Shown: positions 43,630 to 56,768 of the stretch, piece after piece | Numbering within the stretch: the first letter of the stretch is position 1 | Layout of the letters: each line of letters opens with the position of its first letter | Assembly (NCBI RefSeq): GCF_000203815.1 | Contig: NW_004457729.1 | Location: 1,984,674 to 2,048,673 of the forward strand | Direction of reading: 5' to 3' | Length of the DNA stretch: 64,000 nt | Source: Cavenderia fasciculata | Lineage: Eukaryota > Evosea > Eumycetozoa > Acytosteliales > Cavenderiaceae | Program-made: the position numbers and the translations under genes | The notes under the pieces: model-generated | The model's input: the letters and a program-made list of their open reading frames with translations, nothing else | Databases searched by the model: none | What the model was told of the DNA's origin: nothing

Positions 43630-46600
43630 ATGACGATGATGATCAAATATAAATATAAATTATTATTAAATATATTGATCAATATTTTAATTTACTCTTC
43701 TACTTTTATTACAATTGTACAATCACAAGTAACTAGTACTTCACAATGGACAAGTGGTAACAATCACGTCTATCAATACTTTTCAACAACTAGACCTTAT
43801 TCCAGTGCAATCAATGTTTGTACAGTACTAAGATATAATGGTCTTCCAGGGTATGTAAACTTGACACCTAACCCCCCCTAACCCCTCTACTTCCTACTTA
43901 TCTAACTATCTTTTCTTTCTTACTACCTTGTTTTTAATTTTTTTTAAAGATATTTAGCAACAATAACAACAAAAGAAGAAGAAGATTTTATATTAGATTC
44001 ATTACAATTGAGAAATGTATCAATCTATATAAGTTCAGAGAAAACATCTGCTGATGGTAATTGGAAGTTTGCAACTGGTGCTGAAAAGGGTGCATTGATA
44101 TACTCTGGCAATTATGACAAATGTGGTTATTATTGCAACTTGCCCGACAACTTTAAAGCGGGTCTAAACGATCCACAAGCCCTCTTTCTCTATTATGACG
44201 GTATAGAACAAAAGTGGAGAACAGGTACCATCAGTCAAGAGTATACCTTTGTTTGCGAGTTTGGTGGATCTTCTGATGTCGTCGTACATGCCATGCCTGC
44301 TATTGGAGGAAGAGCAACTCTTTTAAATTATAATACTGCTAGTCAGTTTATACTAGAAGATACTATAGTCTCACTAGAACAAATAGATACAAAAACTTGG
44401 CAACCATTAAAAGATCGATCAATTAAATATTGTACAGACGTTAGAAATGATGGTGGTGCGTCTGGATACAGTTGTTTGATGCCAAGTGGTACTGGTAAAT
44501 ATAGATTAAATGTTACTGATGGTATTTCCACCACTAGTTCATTCTATCAATATTGGAACCCTACTGTATTGGTCAGTAGACCACCTGTCACCTTTACACA
44601 AGGTTCTGTAATCACCATTTCTGGAACAGACTTTGGATTCAATGCATCAGACATTCAAGTTTGGTTGGGTCCCTCCGGTCAACAATCTCAATGTACTTCG
44701 ATTGCATTTATCAATAATAATGCAATCAATTGTACCATTCAACAACCTATTCAACAATCATTTTTACCAATCAATCTAACCATTAATACTATTGAAATTA
44801 TTTCTTTTAGATCTTCAGTTTGTAAGTAGTAAAAAAAAAAAAACAAACCAAAAACAAATAATTGAATAAGTTTACTTATTCTTTTTTTCTTTTCTTTTTC
44901 TTTTTTAAGATTATAATAATAATAATTATAGTTATTCATGTTTTGATGTTGGTAGTTTATTTGGAGATCAAGGAACCATTGGAAATGGTAAAATATTAGA
45001 AGGAATGGTATCTACAATGGGAGTTGTAAAGGATCAAGGACAAGCTGATTTTTTAAAGTCTGTTTGTTATGGAAACCTTCAACCCTATTTAAATGTTTTG
45101 TATAATTCACAAACAAACATTGTCTATGCATTTGGTCCAAAGGCGGGACAATCAACACAACTTTACAAGAGTAACACCATTCCTACGAGTATCCCATCGA
45201 CCAATCGTATATACTATAGTATTAGAAATCAAGTGGTTGATTATGAACCACCAACATCTCCTCGTCCCATTTTAATAGAGAGTTGGTGGGATGACACTAA
45301 ACCACAAGTCAGTGGTAATTATAATTTCCAGGGTCTATCAACCTTGCAAAATATTACCATCGCCGTTAAAAACCCAGGTATCGTCACGAGTAATGTATCA
45401 TTGGTTTTTAATGGTCAATCTTTTAGAGCCTATTATATCGATTATTTTACTCAATTGGCTTATTTTACATTGGATTATATTGGAGGTGTTTATAATGCCA
45501 AGATCCAAATCGATTCAAAGCCAACCACCGATGCATCGACCATTTCCATTAATTTTTCTCCACCACAACTCGTTCACATTACCTCGCCCACCACCACTGG
45601 AGATGGATTCACCATCTATGGTAAGAATTTTGGTTCATTCCTCAACCAAATCACCTACACCATTGATAATACGCTGTCTTGTACACAACCACAATTCATT
45701 CAAGCACATCAATCAATCGTTTGTAAAGCACCAGCCGGTTACGGTAGTCAGTTGCATTCACTGCGTTTGGTGACTGGTGGAAAACCTTCACAATGGTTAC
45801 CATTTACCTATCAAATACCAACCATCTCGTCCATCTCTAGTTTGGGTGTTAGTGGAGGTAACTTTACGATTAGTGGAACCAACTTTTTCAATGATCCATC
45901 CATTGTCAATGTTATGGTTGGTCCATACCCATGTACAAATATTACATTTATCACTGATCACACTCAATTGGTATGTCTTTTGGCTCCTGGTTTTGGTACA
46001 CACAAGGTTATAGTTAGTATTGGTGACCAAACCAATGACACTCCTACATGGTTTACATTTATAAAACCAATTGTATCGAGTGCAACATCACTCAAATTTA
46101 GACAACCTGGTTATGTAACAGTTAGAGGTGATAATTTTGAAGATGCCAATATACAAGTATTTTTTGGTGGATTGAATGGATTCTTTCCAAGCGTCAATGC
46201 ATCATTTATCGACAAGAATACAATCATTGCTTATTACAATTCAGATGTATTGCCAGGTATTAGATCATCCCTATTTGTCAATGTTTCAATCAATCAGGCT
46301 GTTGGTGGTGCAGAAGTCTATCTTTACGAATACTCTAGAGATTGTCCAAATGGATGCAGTGAACAAGGTATCTGTGTCGATGCTCATTGTATATGTAACC
46401 CAGGTTATATTTTGGGTGATTGTTCCCAACTTGGAAATGCATCTCAAGAAACAACAACTTTTGAAACTGGTCAACCCTCCAACATTCTATTTGACATGTC
46501 CTATAATGAACCAACTGTCACTTTTCTTTCATCCATTTGGCGTATTCAAGAATTTGATCCAATCACAAATAATACTCTAAATAATTATACATTATCAAAT

Positions 46601-47359
46601 AATAGACAAGATTGGATAAAACTAAATAATATTAATAATAATAATAATAATAATTCATCAGAAACTTGGTCAACTATAATATTTCCATTAACCAATACAT
46701 CAGTTGTAATTGATTTAATATTTAACGGTGATGATATAGGTGATAGTCAATATTTCTATGGAGAAGAATTTGAAATATTAAATAGATCGGTTAGTTATTT
46801 GGTAACAGTAAACAATTGGAAATTTGAATCACCAAACAATCTTTTGGAAATTATATTTGCAACGGTTACGAATCTAGAGACTGAAACAGATTGTGATTCA
46901 ACTCAACCAACTGTAATGGAATCAAACTTTAATGAATACCAAATCAAGACTAGACATTCTGCACTACATTGTGTATTTACAAATAGACTAGTCAATGAAA
47001 AGCGTGTGCAATATACTCAAACATTGGATCCAACCATCCAACGTCCTTCTCTATTGGAACAAGCCAAAGAATCGTACGAAATAGATCAGTCGACTCAAAT
47101 CATCTATTTATACTCTGTCCTATTACCATCATTTGATTCATTCACCATTGTTGAAAATCAATATCAAGCCTCTGCCATCATCGATCAAGATAGTGTTGAA
47201 TGTCCCAAATCGAAAAAGTGGGTCATCCCAGTCGCCGTGGTTTGTTCCATCGTTGGTGCTGCTCTCATTGGTATTGCCATTTGGTTAACCATTCGTAAAT
47301 TAAAACAAATGGAAGCTGAAAAGAAAGAAGGTATTAGATTAGCTAATCTTTATCGTTAA
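43630..47359 (+). CDS. Large type I membrane protein with lectin-like, TIG/IPT and EGF domains
   Basis: Three exons (43630-43850, 43950-44821, 44910-47359) give 1180 residues. A signal peptide (about 1-33) is followed by a C-type-lectin-like domain (about 35-215). This runs from NHVYQYFSTTRPYSSA through YLATITTKEEEDFI to EYTFVCEFGG. TIG/IPT beta-sandwich repeats follow, with GSVITISGTDFGFNASDI, GDGFTIYGKNFG, GGNFTISGTNFFNDPS and GYVTVRGDNFE. One EGF-like module lies near residue 860 (CPNGCSEQGICVDAHC). A further ectodomain region precedes the transmembrane helix near residue 1140 (VIPVAVVCSIVGAALIG) and a basic/acidic 25-residue tail. TIG-rich surface proteins serve adhesion and allorecognition in D. 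discoideum (Tgr family); a comparable role is inferred. Confidence 0.9.
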
Positions 47360-47435
47360 AATAGAAAAAAATATAAATAAAAAAAGACTTTGGTACAATT
47401 GTAATTTAATATAGTTTTATATTTTAATTTCCGTT

Positions 47436-49525
47436 TTAATTTTTAAGAGCATTTAAAATTGATTGAGAATTAATACCCAATTCTTTCATGACAATTGAAC
47501 CTGGAGCAGAAAGACCGAATCTATCAATACCAATGACCTTTCCATCGAGACCAACATATTTGTACCAAAAAGCAGTGACACCAGCTTCGATGGCCACTCT
47601 CTTGCGACAAGACAATGGGAGGACAGTTTGACGGTATTCCTCTGGTTGACGATCGAAACGTTCGGTACATGGCATCGAGACGACACGAGCACCCTTTCCA
47701 ATTTGTTTGGCAGCTTCTACGGCATGTTGAACTTCAGAGCCAGTGGCAATGATGATGACCTCGAGATCAGATTCTTCCTTGACCAAGATGTAACCACCTT
47801 GCAGGGTACCCTTACGACGGGCGACGGCGTCGGTCGAGGTGACGGTAGAGAGATTTGGGAGGTTTTGACGGGAGAGGGCCAAGAGGGTTGGACCACACTT
47901 TCTGGCAATGGCGCTGGCAAAGGCGGCAGCAGTCTCTTCAGGGTCGGCTGGTCTCATAACGTCCAAGTTGGGGATCATTCTGAGTCCAGAGACAGTCTCG
48001 ACCGGTTGATGAGTTGGTCCGTCTTCTCCGACACCGATAGAGTCGTGTGTAAAGATATAGGTGACCGAGAGGTTACAGAGAGCGGCCAAACGAATCGATG
48101 GACGGAGATAGTCGGAAAAGACGAGGAAGGTGGCACCAGAGGCCTTAAAGATACCGTGGTAGGCAAAACCATTCATCATGGCTCCCATGGCATGTTCACG
48201 AATACCAAACTTGATATTACGTCCCGATGGACAGGCTGGTGTGAAATCACGACCATCCTTGATATAGTTGAGTGTAGATCCGTGCAAATCGGCACTTCCA
48301 GAGATCAACAATGGCAATTCTTGAGCGAGTGGTTGGAGAACATCGGAACCGGCCTTTCTGGTGGCAATGGTGTCCTTTACATTGAATTCTGGGATCTTGG
48401 TGACAAGCTCACATGACTTGAGGTCAATGTTGGCAGAGTCGAGGAGAGTGGCGAGGGCTGGGTTGGCAGATCTCCATTCTTGGAAGGTCTTGTCCCATTG
48501 ATTGTATTTGACGAGCAATTGTTGCTTGTGTTGGTTAAAGTAGTCGCGAGTATCCTTGGAGACAAAGAACTTTTCCTCTGGGAGACCGAGGTTCTTACGA
48601 GCGGCGTCGATAAACTTGACACCGGCTTCACCGTGACCCTTGTTGGTGCCACTGACCTCTGGGATACCCTTGGCAATGACAGTCTTGCAGATGATGGCGT
48701 GTGGCTTGGCCGACTTGGAGGTACGAGCACGCTCATAGGCGTTGGCAATCTCGGTGAGGTTGTTACCCTCGGTGACGAGTTGCACTTCAAAGCCAAGTGA
48801 TTCGAAACGCTTGACAGTGTCTTCACTTTGCGACTCGATGGCCATGGCATCCAAAGTCACATCATTAGAGTCGTAAATAACGACCAAGTTGTCCAAACGG
48901 TGGTGACCGGCAAACGATAGGGCCTCTTGAGCAATACCCTCTTGCAAACAACCATCACCACACAATACGACCACCTTTTGATCGAAAATCTTGTGTTGTT
49001 CAGTGTTGAACTTGCCAGCCGACATCTTACAGGCAGAGGCAATACCAACAGCATTACCAACACCCTGTCCCAATGGACCAGTAGTGGCTTCTACACCAAC
49101 GGTATGATGAAACTCTGGATGTCCCGGTGTCTTTGAGTTTAATTGACGGAAGTTTTTAATATCCTCTACCGACAATTCATACCCAGATAAATTCAACCAA
49201 CTGTATAAAAACATTGATCCATGTCCTGCTGAAAGTATAAAATAATCTCTATTTAACCATCTTGGCTAAAAAATAAAAGTAAAAGAAAATGAAATAAGTA
49301 AAGATGATGATGATAGGAGTAGAGAGAGATATATATATGCTTATATGTGATTCATACTTGTTCTGGGTTATAATTTAAAGCACTACCAAATAATACAGCA
49401 CCTATTTCAGCAGCACCCAATGGTAAACCTAAATGACCTGATGCAGCCTTGGCTACAGCATCCATTGATAAACCACGTGACTCTGCACATGCTCTTTCTA
49501 ATGCTACTAAATTAAGTTGACTCAT
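47436..49525 (-). CDS. tkt: Transketolase
   Basis: Two exons (49525-49358, 49265-47436) give 665 residues, the normal length. The enzyme moves two-carbon ketol units in the pentose phosphate pathway using thiamine diphosphate. Signatures are [44 protein letters not shown], the TPP-binding GDGCLQEGI...YDSNDVT region, [25 protein letters not shown] and [17 protein letters not shown]. No targeting peptide is evident, so it is probably cytosolic. The coding G+C rises strongly in the middle of the long exon. It is convergent with the TIG/EGF gene (76 bp between stops). Confidence 0.97.
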
Positions 49526-49861
49526 TCTACAAGTAATATATATAAATTAAATATGTAAATGATGAGGATATTATTTAATTGATTCAAGTTCACAAACAAC
49601 TCTTGCAAGCTTGTGAAACAAAAAAAAAATTAAATTTAATTTACAAAAAAATCGTGATCTCGAAGCAGAGTTCCCAAAATCCTCTTCTTCTTTTTTTTCA
49701 TTAGCAACAAAACTTGTTACTTATTGTTCTTCTAGATCCTATGATGAGTCATATATGGATACGAGTATGATAATAGTATGATGGATATATAGGTTTATTT
49801 ACAAATGGTTATAGATAAGAAGAAAAAAGAAAAAGATGATGATGACTATAGAGATTTGGTT
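49526..49861. other. Spacer between transketolase start and Ras 3' end
   Basis: Promoter region of transketolase and downstream region of the Ras gene. A+T-rich; nothing else recognised. Confidence 0.4.
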
Positions 49862-50692
49862 CTAAAGAATGGTACAAGTTTTTTTCTTCTTTTGTTCAGT
49901 TACTTTTGGATCTGTATCCTTTAGATCCTTTGCAATCTCTCTTACAAGTTGATAAAAGCTCTCCTCGACATTGTGTCTTGTCTTTGCAGATGTCTCCAAG
50001 AATGGTACACCCAAATTCTTTCCCAACTCCTCTCCTTCTGATTTTGATATTTTTCTTTCTGCTTCTAGATCACATTTGTTACCAACTAAAACCATTGTAG
50101 GTACTTTATCAGAGTCTAAAAGAGTTTGAAACAATATATATATATATAAGTATAAGATCAATCAATATATTTGTTAATATTATTATTTACCTTTGGCACG
50201 CATGATTTGTTCTTTAAATGAATTTACTTCATCAAAAGATTCTCTAGAAGTTACAGAATAGACACATAAGAATCCTTGACCAGTTCTCATATATTGATCA
50301 CGCATGGCACTATATTCTAAAAAGGGAAAGGTTGCTAGACAAGTTAGTAAATTGTCAGAAATATTATAGAGAAAAGGGAATAAAAATAATTATAATAATA
50401 ATTATAATATACAAACCTTCTTGACCAGCAGTATCCAAAATGTCCAGTAAGCATGGTTCATCATCAACAATTATTTGTTTCTAAAGAAAAATAAAAAGAA
50501 AAAGGTAAATATATTTAATCATTCTAGGTTTCCATTCCCCTTTAATTAATAATTTGTTTTTTTTCATACTCTATAAGAATCTTCAATAGTTGGATCATAT
50601 TCATCAATAAAATGATGTTGAATAAATTGGATAGTTAAAGCTGATTTACCAACTCCACCTCCTCCAACACATACTATACGATATTCTGCCAT
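49862..50692 (-). CDS. Ras-subfamily small GTPase
   Basis: Four exons (50692-50570, 50480-50417, 50316-50191, 50115-49862) give 188 residues. P-loop GGGGVGKS (10-17), a switch I/effector loop identical to classical Ras ([12 protein letters not shown]), [23 protein letters not shown] and ETSAK are all present. The C terminus is a Lys run followed by the CAAX box CTIL, predicting prenylation (Leu favours geranylgeranyl) and plasma-membrane targeting. The first intron falls right inside switch I. One donor is the less usual gtttgt. Similar to the RasB/RasG/RasD group of dictyostelids; which one cannot be decided by eye. Confidence 0.95.
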
Positions 50693-51416
50693 AACTTTGG
50701 TGATGACTAAAGAAGTAATAAATTAATTATTTAAATATATATATATATATTTATAAAGAAAGGAAAGAGAGAATGAAAATGATGATATATCTAATATTTG
50801 TTGGGTTTTATAAATATTCATATGTATATTATTTTAATTCATTTTTGGTATGTTTTTTTTGGGCCCACCTGGCTTTTTTTTTTATATATATGTATATGCC
50901 TGCAGATAATGGTTGATCGATGGATGAAGAACCACCCACCATCATGATATTATTCTATTCCCTCCATATATATTTATCATGTTGTGGTCGGAAGTTGTTC
51001 CCCATGTCTGTGGTTTCGACAAAATCGGGAATTAAAAATAATAGATGGTTTGACAGAACTTTCGAGCTCTTTCTCTTTCTTTTTCGAGAGTCCCTCTTTT
51101 TTGCACAAAAATTAAAAAAAATCTTATCAACACACTCTCACTTTAGACTGGTAAAGTGGATATCAGAGAACTCGATCATATCTATAGACCACTTCAATAT
51201 ATATATATATATTACTATCTACAGAACCTCTTCAAACAATCAGTCAAAGTTCCTAATAGGGTTGAAGAAGAAGAAGAAGGAGAGTGTATCTATAGAGTTA
51301 GTTTATAGTTTAGAGAAACAAGAAGAAGAAGAAGAAGAAGAAAAGTCAACTATAACTTTTAGAATATCTGAAAAAAAAGATAGACTATTACTCAACTACA
51401 ACTTACAACTTAAAAG
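50693..51416. other. Divergent promoter region between Ras and AP-3 beta
   Basis: No supported gene. A TA run (about 50736-50750) lies before the Ras start. The AP-3 side has GAA-repeat sequence (about 51266-51345) that is probably transcribed leader. A 166-codon plus-strand frame at 50920-51420 runs through these repeats and is rejected as coding. Confidence 0.5.
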
Positions 51417-54400
51417 ATGAATACTGTACTTAACAACATCAATCAAAGTAGATATTTCAATGATTCTGCTACCAACACCAAGTTGGAAGAGATCAAGAAA
51501 CAATTAGATGGACCATCAGACAAGGATAAATTAGAGTGCATGAAGAAATTGATTGCTGTAAGTTCAGAGAGATATAATATTTGTATATGTATCTATATAT
51601 CAAACAACTCACATTACTAATCATTACTTTTATTTCACTATTTAGATGTTATCAAAAGGTAGAGATGTATCTGAAGTATTTCCACAAGTAGTAAAGAATG
51701 TTATTGCAAAGAACTTTGAATTGAAAAAGTTGGTTTATATGTATTTGGTACACTATGCAGAGATTGAGCACGACAGTGCTTTGCTTGCCATCAACACATT
51801 TCAAAAGTCGCTGTCAGACAAGAGTCAAGTGATTCGTGCCTCTGCATTGCGTGTCATGTCTTCGATTCGTGTAGTCGATATTATTCAAGTCATTGTACTG
51901 GCCATTGAAAAGTGTGTCAAGGACAGCAGTCCCTATGTCAGAAAGGCTGCTGCCTTTGCCATCACAAAGGTACACAAACTCGATTCAGACAAGGAAGACG
52001 AGTTGGCTCAACTCATTGAATCACTCCTCTCTGACAACTCTACAATGGTTCTCGGTGCTGCAATGGTTGCCTTTAACGAGGTATGCCCAAATCGTTACGA
52101 TATCATTCATCAACACTATCGTAAAATCTGTCAATTGTTGGCCGATTTTGATGAATGGTCTCAAGTTATCACTATCTCTGTCTTGACAAAATATGCTAGA
52201 ACTCAATTTAGATGTCCTGATTCTTCAATGGTAAAATAGAAATAGAAATAGAAAATAGAAAAGAAATATATATCTTCCTCTATATATTTATATTAACTTA
52301 CTTTTACTTTCTTCTTTAGAATGATAAAAATGTTAAACAACATAATAAGAAAAAATCATCATTTTATAGTGATGATGAAGATGATGGAGAAACTACAAGT
52401 GTAAAGAAATACGATCCAATGGATCAAGAAGAGATTGATATTGATCATCGTTTATTGTTGAAATCATGTCTTCCACTCTTGCAAAGTAGAAGTAATGCCG
52501 TTGTCATGGCAGTCTCTTCTCTCTACTTTTATGTTGCACCTGTTATTGAAGCTCAAAAAGTTGGTAAATCTCTTGTCCGTATCTTACATATTAGTCCAGA
52601 AGTTCAATATATTGCTTTAACAAATATTTCTACAATGGTTACTCTTAGACCTGTAAGTAAATGAAAAAGAAATAGAAAATAGAAAAAACAAAAATAATAT
52701 TAATACTTTTATATTTTTTTTGTTAGAATATGTTTGAACCATATTTATCAGATTTCTTTATTAAATCAAGTGATCCAGAATATAGTATTAAATTGAAATT
52801 AGAGATTCTAACTAGATTGGCAACTGCTGAAAACATTAGTAGAATTATGAAGGAATTCAAGGAATATGTAAAGAGTGAAGATAAAAAATTCGCAGCTGCC
52901 ACTATTCAAGCTATTGGTACTTGTGCAGCCACCATTCCAGATGTCACTGAAAGCTGTACTCATGGTATCATGTCTCTCTTGTCCAATTCTTCATCTGTCG
53001 TTGTTGCCGAATGTGTTATTGTCCTCAAGAGACTTTTACAATTAAATGTTGATAATCCAGACTCGTCTATCAAATCTGAAAATATCATCATGCACCTTGC
53101 AAAACTTTTAGATAATCTTCAAGTTCCTTCTGCTCGTGCTGCTATTATTTGGGTTATTGGTAAAGAAATAGAAAAAGAAAAAAAAGAAAAAGAGATAAAT
53201 GATATTAATATCCCTCTTTATTTATTTATTTTTTAGGTGAATACTCTCATAAAATACCAATGGTAGCACCAGATGTATTAAGAAAATTAGCCAAAACATT
53301 TTCAGATGAAGATGAAAGTGTAAAATTACAAATCTTAAATTTGGGTGCCAAATTACATTTCCACAATCCAGAACAAACATCATTGTTGTTCCAATATATT
53401 ATTAATCAAGCCAAGTTTGATATGAACTATGATGTTAGAGATAGTGCTAGAATGATGAGATTCCTTTTAATCAATACAGAATCTACTCAACAACTTGCAA
53501 ATCAATCAAAATCTATATTTATTAATCAAAAACCTGCTCCAACTGAAATTAGTGTTTCTGAAGGTAAAAAAAATAGAAAAAAAAATAGACTATAATTTTA
53601 ACTAATTTATTTATTTAATCTATTTTAGATCGACAAAGATTTGTTTTAGGAAGTCTTTCACAAATTGTTAATCATTCAGCAATGGGATATCAATCATTAC
53701 CAGATTTCCCAGAAGAAGTCCCTGACCCATCTGTTAGACAACCAAAACAATGGATTCCAGAACAAACTTCTGTTAAAAAGAATGTATTTAGCTTTACTGA
53801 AGAAAACTTTTACTCTGATGAAGAAGAAGAAGATGAAGATGAATATAGTGATGAATATGATGGTGATCAAGACGAAGATGAAGAAGATGAAGATGAAGAA
53901 GATTCTCAAGATGAATTGGATAAATTCTTTAGTGATTCATCTGAAGGTTCAAAGTAAGACTACACAAAAAAAAGATCCTTCAAGATTACTTACTTATTTT
54001 TTTTTAATTTTTAAAAAGGAAACAAAATGGTAAAGGAAAGAAAAAATCAAAGAAATCAAAGAATAACAAACGTCATCAGGAAGAAGAGGAAGAAGAAGAA
54101 GAAGTAATGGATGATGATGAAATGGATCAATTATTTGGAGTAGTTGAGGAAATGGATCAATTAAATTTAGAATCAACCTCTTCAAAGTCTATAAAGAAGA
54201 TCCTACTCAAGCCAACTGTTGGTGGAGGGTTATCTATTGATTATTGTTTCCTTCGTAGACCAAAAGAAGAGATTGGGGAGGATGTTGAAATAACCCCAGG
54301 ATGCACAGTCATTCAATTATACCTCAAGAATCACTCCACCGAAGAAACCATTTCCAACATCAAGATTGGCAAGAAAACTTTAATTGATGGTGCCAATATT

Positions 54401-55632
54401 CAAGATTTTGACGAGATTGAATCAATCCCTCCAAATGAATCTTACCAAACCAATTTGTTTGTCACTTTTAACTCTACTTCACAATCATGTAAATTTGAAA
54501 TTTGGTATGTACATATTAAAAAAAAAAAAAAAACAAAACACAACATTACTATTTCAATCCAATCAAATCAAATCATATTATTGTTTTTTTGTTTGATAAG
54601 AAAAAATAATCTCCAATGTATCCATTCCCAATATTTTATTTGGAAGAGGTATGACAATTTACAAAGAGATACACAGAAAAGAAGAAAACGCAACGTAATC
54701 TTTGGAAATGAATACGTTCACGACGTATCAACAACAAATGTTGTTTTATACATGATATTTTTTGGTGTCATTTGACGGTAGCAACAGCAAACAATGCAGT
54801 GACAATATATGAATATGTAGAACAAGAATAGATAAGAGACATTATAACTATTCTCCACACCACTAGTTTACTCGTATCATCTACTACTACTACCCCCACT
54901 CTTCCAATCAACAATTCACCACTATCATCCCCCCACTCTTATATCTCTTTCCAACCCACCACATATGTATATGTATATTTTGATCCCATTCGTTTCTTTG
55001 TTTTTATTCAGATGTACATGTATCAAATACCCCCAAAAGTAAAAAAACTCGACAACAAGATCACTATATTTTCACCATGGAAAAAACAATTTAATTTATG
55101 TACAGTCCCCACCCACCCACCTACCAACCTTGTGTTATCCATTCAACCTACCTATTTTTTTTTTCTGTGTAGAGATTTAAATTACTAATTCAAACTTATT
55201 AATGTGATTTTTTTTTTTAGTTCATCCAAAGGAGTTCACCCAGTTGTTTTAACACCAATTATTGGGGAATTGGTATCCCCATTAAACATATCCAGTGAGG
55301 AGTGGAAACAACAATTCGATGGCTTGGAAATGCAAAATGCAAGCGATCAAGTAGATCTTGGCGGAGCTGTCCAAAGCGACAATATTTTGAATCTAATTTT
55401 AGAGAGTGCAAACATGCAAGCCATCTCTGCCAACAAATCTCGATCCAAATTCCAATTTGCTGGAAAGAGCACCTTAAAATCGGTGGATCTTTTTATTCAA
55501 CTAGAGTTGGTTGGTTCTGAAACAGGTAAAAACACTACCCCCACCTCTGTCGTCGTGTCTGTTCGAAGCATGGATGTAATAACCGCTACATTATTACTCA
55601 AAAAATTTACTGATATCCTATCCAAAGATTAA
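51417..55632 (+). CDS. ap3b1: AP-3 complex large subunit beta
   Basis: Eight exons (51417-51557, 51646-52230, 52320-52652, 52727-53159, 53237-53563, 53629-53953, 54019-54504, 55221-55632) join to 1013 residues. The N-terminal adaptin trunk of helical repeats is clear ([71 protein letters not shown]). A hinge of dense Asp/Glu and Lys (about residues 680-760) follows, as in AP-3 beta. The C-terminal ear region starts near [19 protein letters not shown]-3 sorts cargo from endosomes to lysosome-related organelles. The final intron is about 716 bp, ten times the usual size here. Confidence 0.94.
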
Positions 55633-56768
55633 ATTAAAAAAGCAAAATCAACGATATATTGAAACAACAATAATAACAACACAACACAACAACAAACAAC
55701 AAACAACAACAAACAAGTATATCACACCAATAATGATAATATGATAACATCACCACCTATATCGTTTAATATCATTAACCATTCCCCCTCCTCTCATTCT
55801 CTCATTCTCTCTCATAATAATATACCAATAACAAACACAACAACAATACAATCACAATAAACGATCGATATTAATAATTCCCATATCATCATTTTGGTGA
55901 GCAAGCTTTCCAACCTTGAAAATCGTTATCATTCTTCTTTTTGTTTTAAAAACCCTTCCTCTTCCCCCTCCACCACAAATAGCAAAGTTTGTGGGGGACA
56001 AGGTGAAAGGTAAGCGAGAGTGTGAGTGGATAGAGAAAGAGAAAGAGAGAGAAGGGCAACCAACTAAAAAGACAATAATAATAAAAAGTATAAAAAAAAA
56101 TTATATAGAAGAAAAGATCTGGATTTTTCGTTTTTTATTTATTTACAGACAGACAGAAGTGGAAAATACATTATATTCACCATCTCTTTCATAATCATCA
56201 AAAGAGACAAAGAGAAAGTTCAACAAAAACAACAAACAATTATACTCTTTTTTTTTTTTTTTTTTAATTTATCAAAAAAAAAAAGCTAACTTTTTGTTTT
56301 TTTTTCATTTTCATCCAGAACCGATTTTTTTCCTTTTTTGTTTTTTTTTTTCAAAACCAATTCAATTAAAGCTACCCTTCCCTTTGACGGCGCCCATAAA
56401 CTTTTTGTTCTTTGCAAAGAATCTTTCTTTTTTTTACTAGTACTACCTAATTCTAGGCACTCATCACTACCTCACCCCCTCACTGATTATTATTAATTCT
56501 CACCTTTTTTATCTTATTCAACTTTTTATATTTCTTTTTCTTTTTTTTTGTTTAACAAAAAACAAAACAACCTAGTTAATCATTTTATGTTTACTTTTAT
56601 CATCATCATAAACAACAAATAGTTAGTAGTTATTTTATAAAATATCAACAACAGCAGCAGCAGCAGAAGCAGAAACAACATCAACAGAGAGAGAGAAAGA
56701 GTTATCATATATACAATCAATAATCAAACTCGCGAGATTATAGTTTTATTATTTGTTTATTATTTGTA
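55633..56768. other. Long intergenic region upstream of the CDK-like kinase gene
   Basis: No gene is supported. It contains CAA/ACA-rich sequence (55660-55860), a purine-rich GAGA part (about 56000-56060), T-runs and a CAG-type run (56648-56680) that is probably 5' leader. Such long upstream regions are often regulatory, but no defined site is recognised. Confidence 0.45.

Noticed and set aside
47628-48416. 262-codon plus-strand frame
   Set aside because: Exactly antisense to the G+C-rich middle of transketolase; a codon-bias shadow.
50920-51420. 166-codon plus-strand frame before the AP-3 beta gene
   Set aside because: It runs through TA runs and GAA repeats, has no family resemblance, and overlaps the likely leader of AP-3 beta whose own ATG gives a proper adaptin start.
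54505-54775. Reading on through the AP-3 beta exon into the following open stretch
   Set aside because: The frame enters A-runs and loses adaptin character, while splicing from 54505 to 55221 restores the ear domain in frame.
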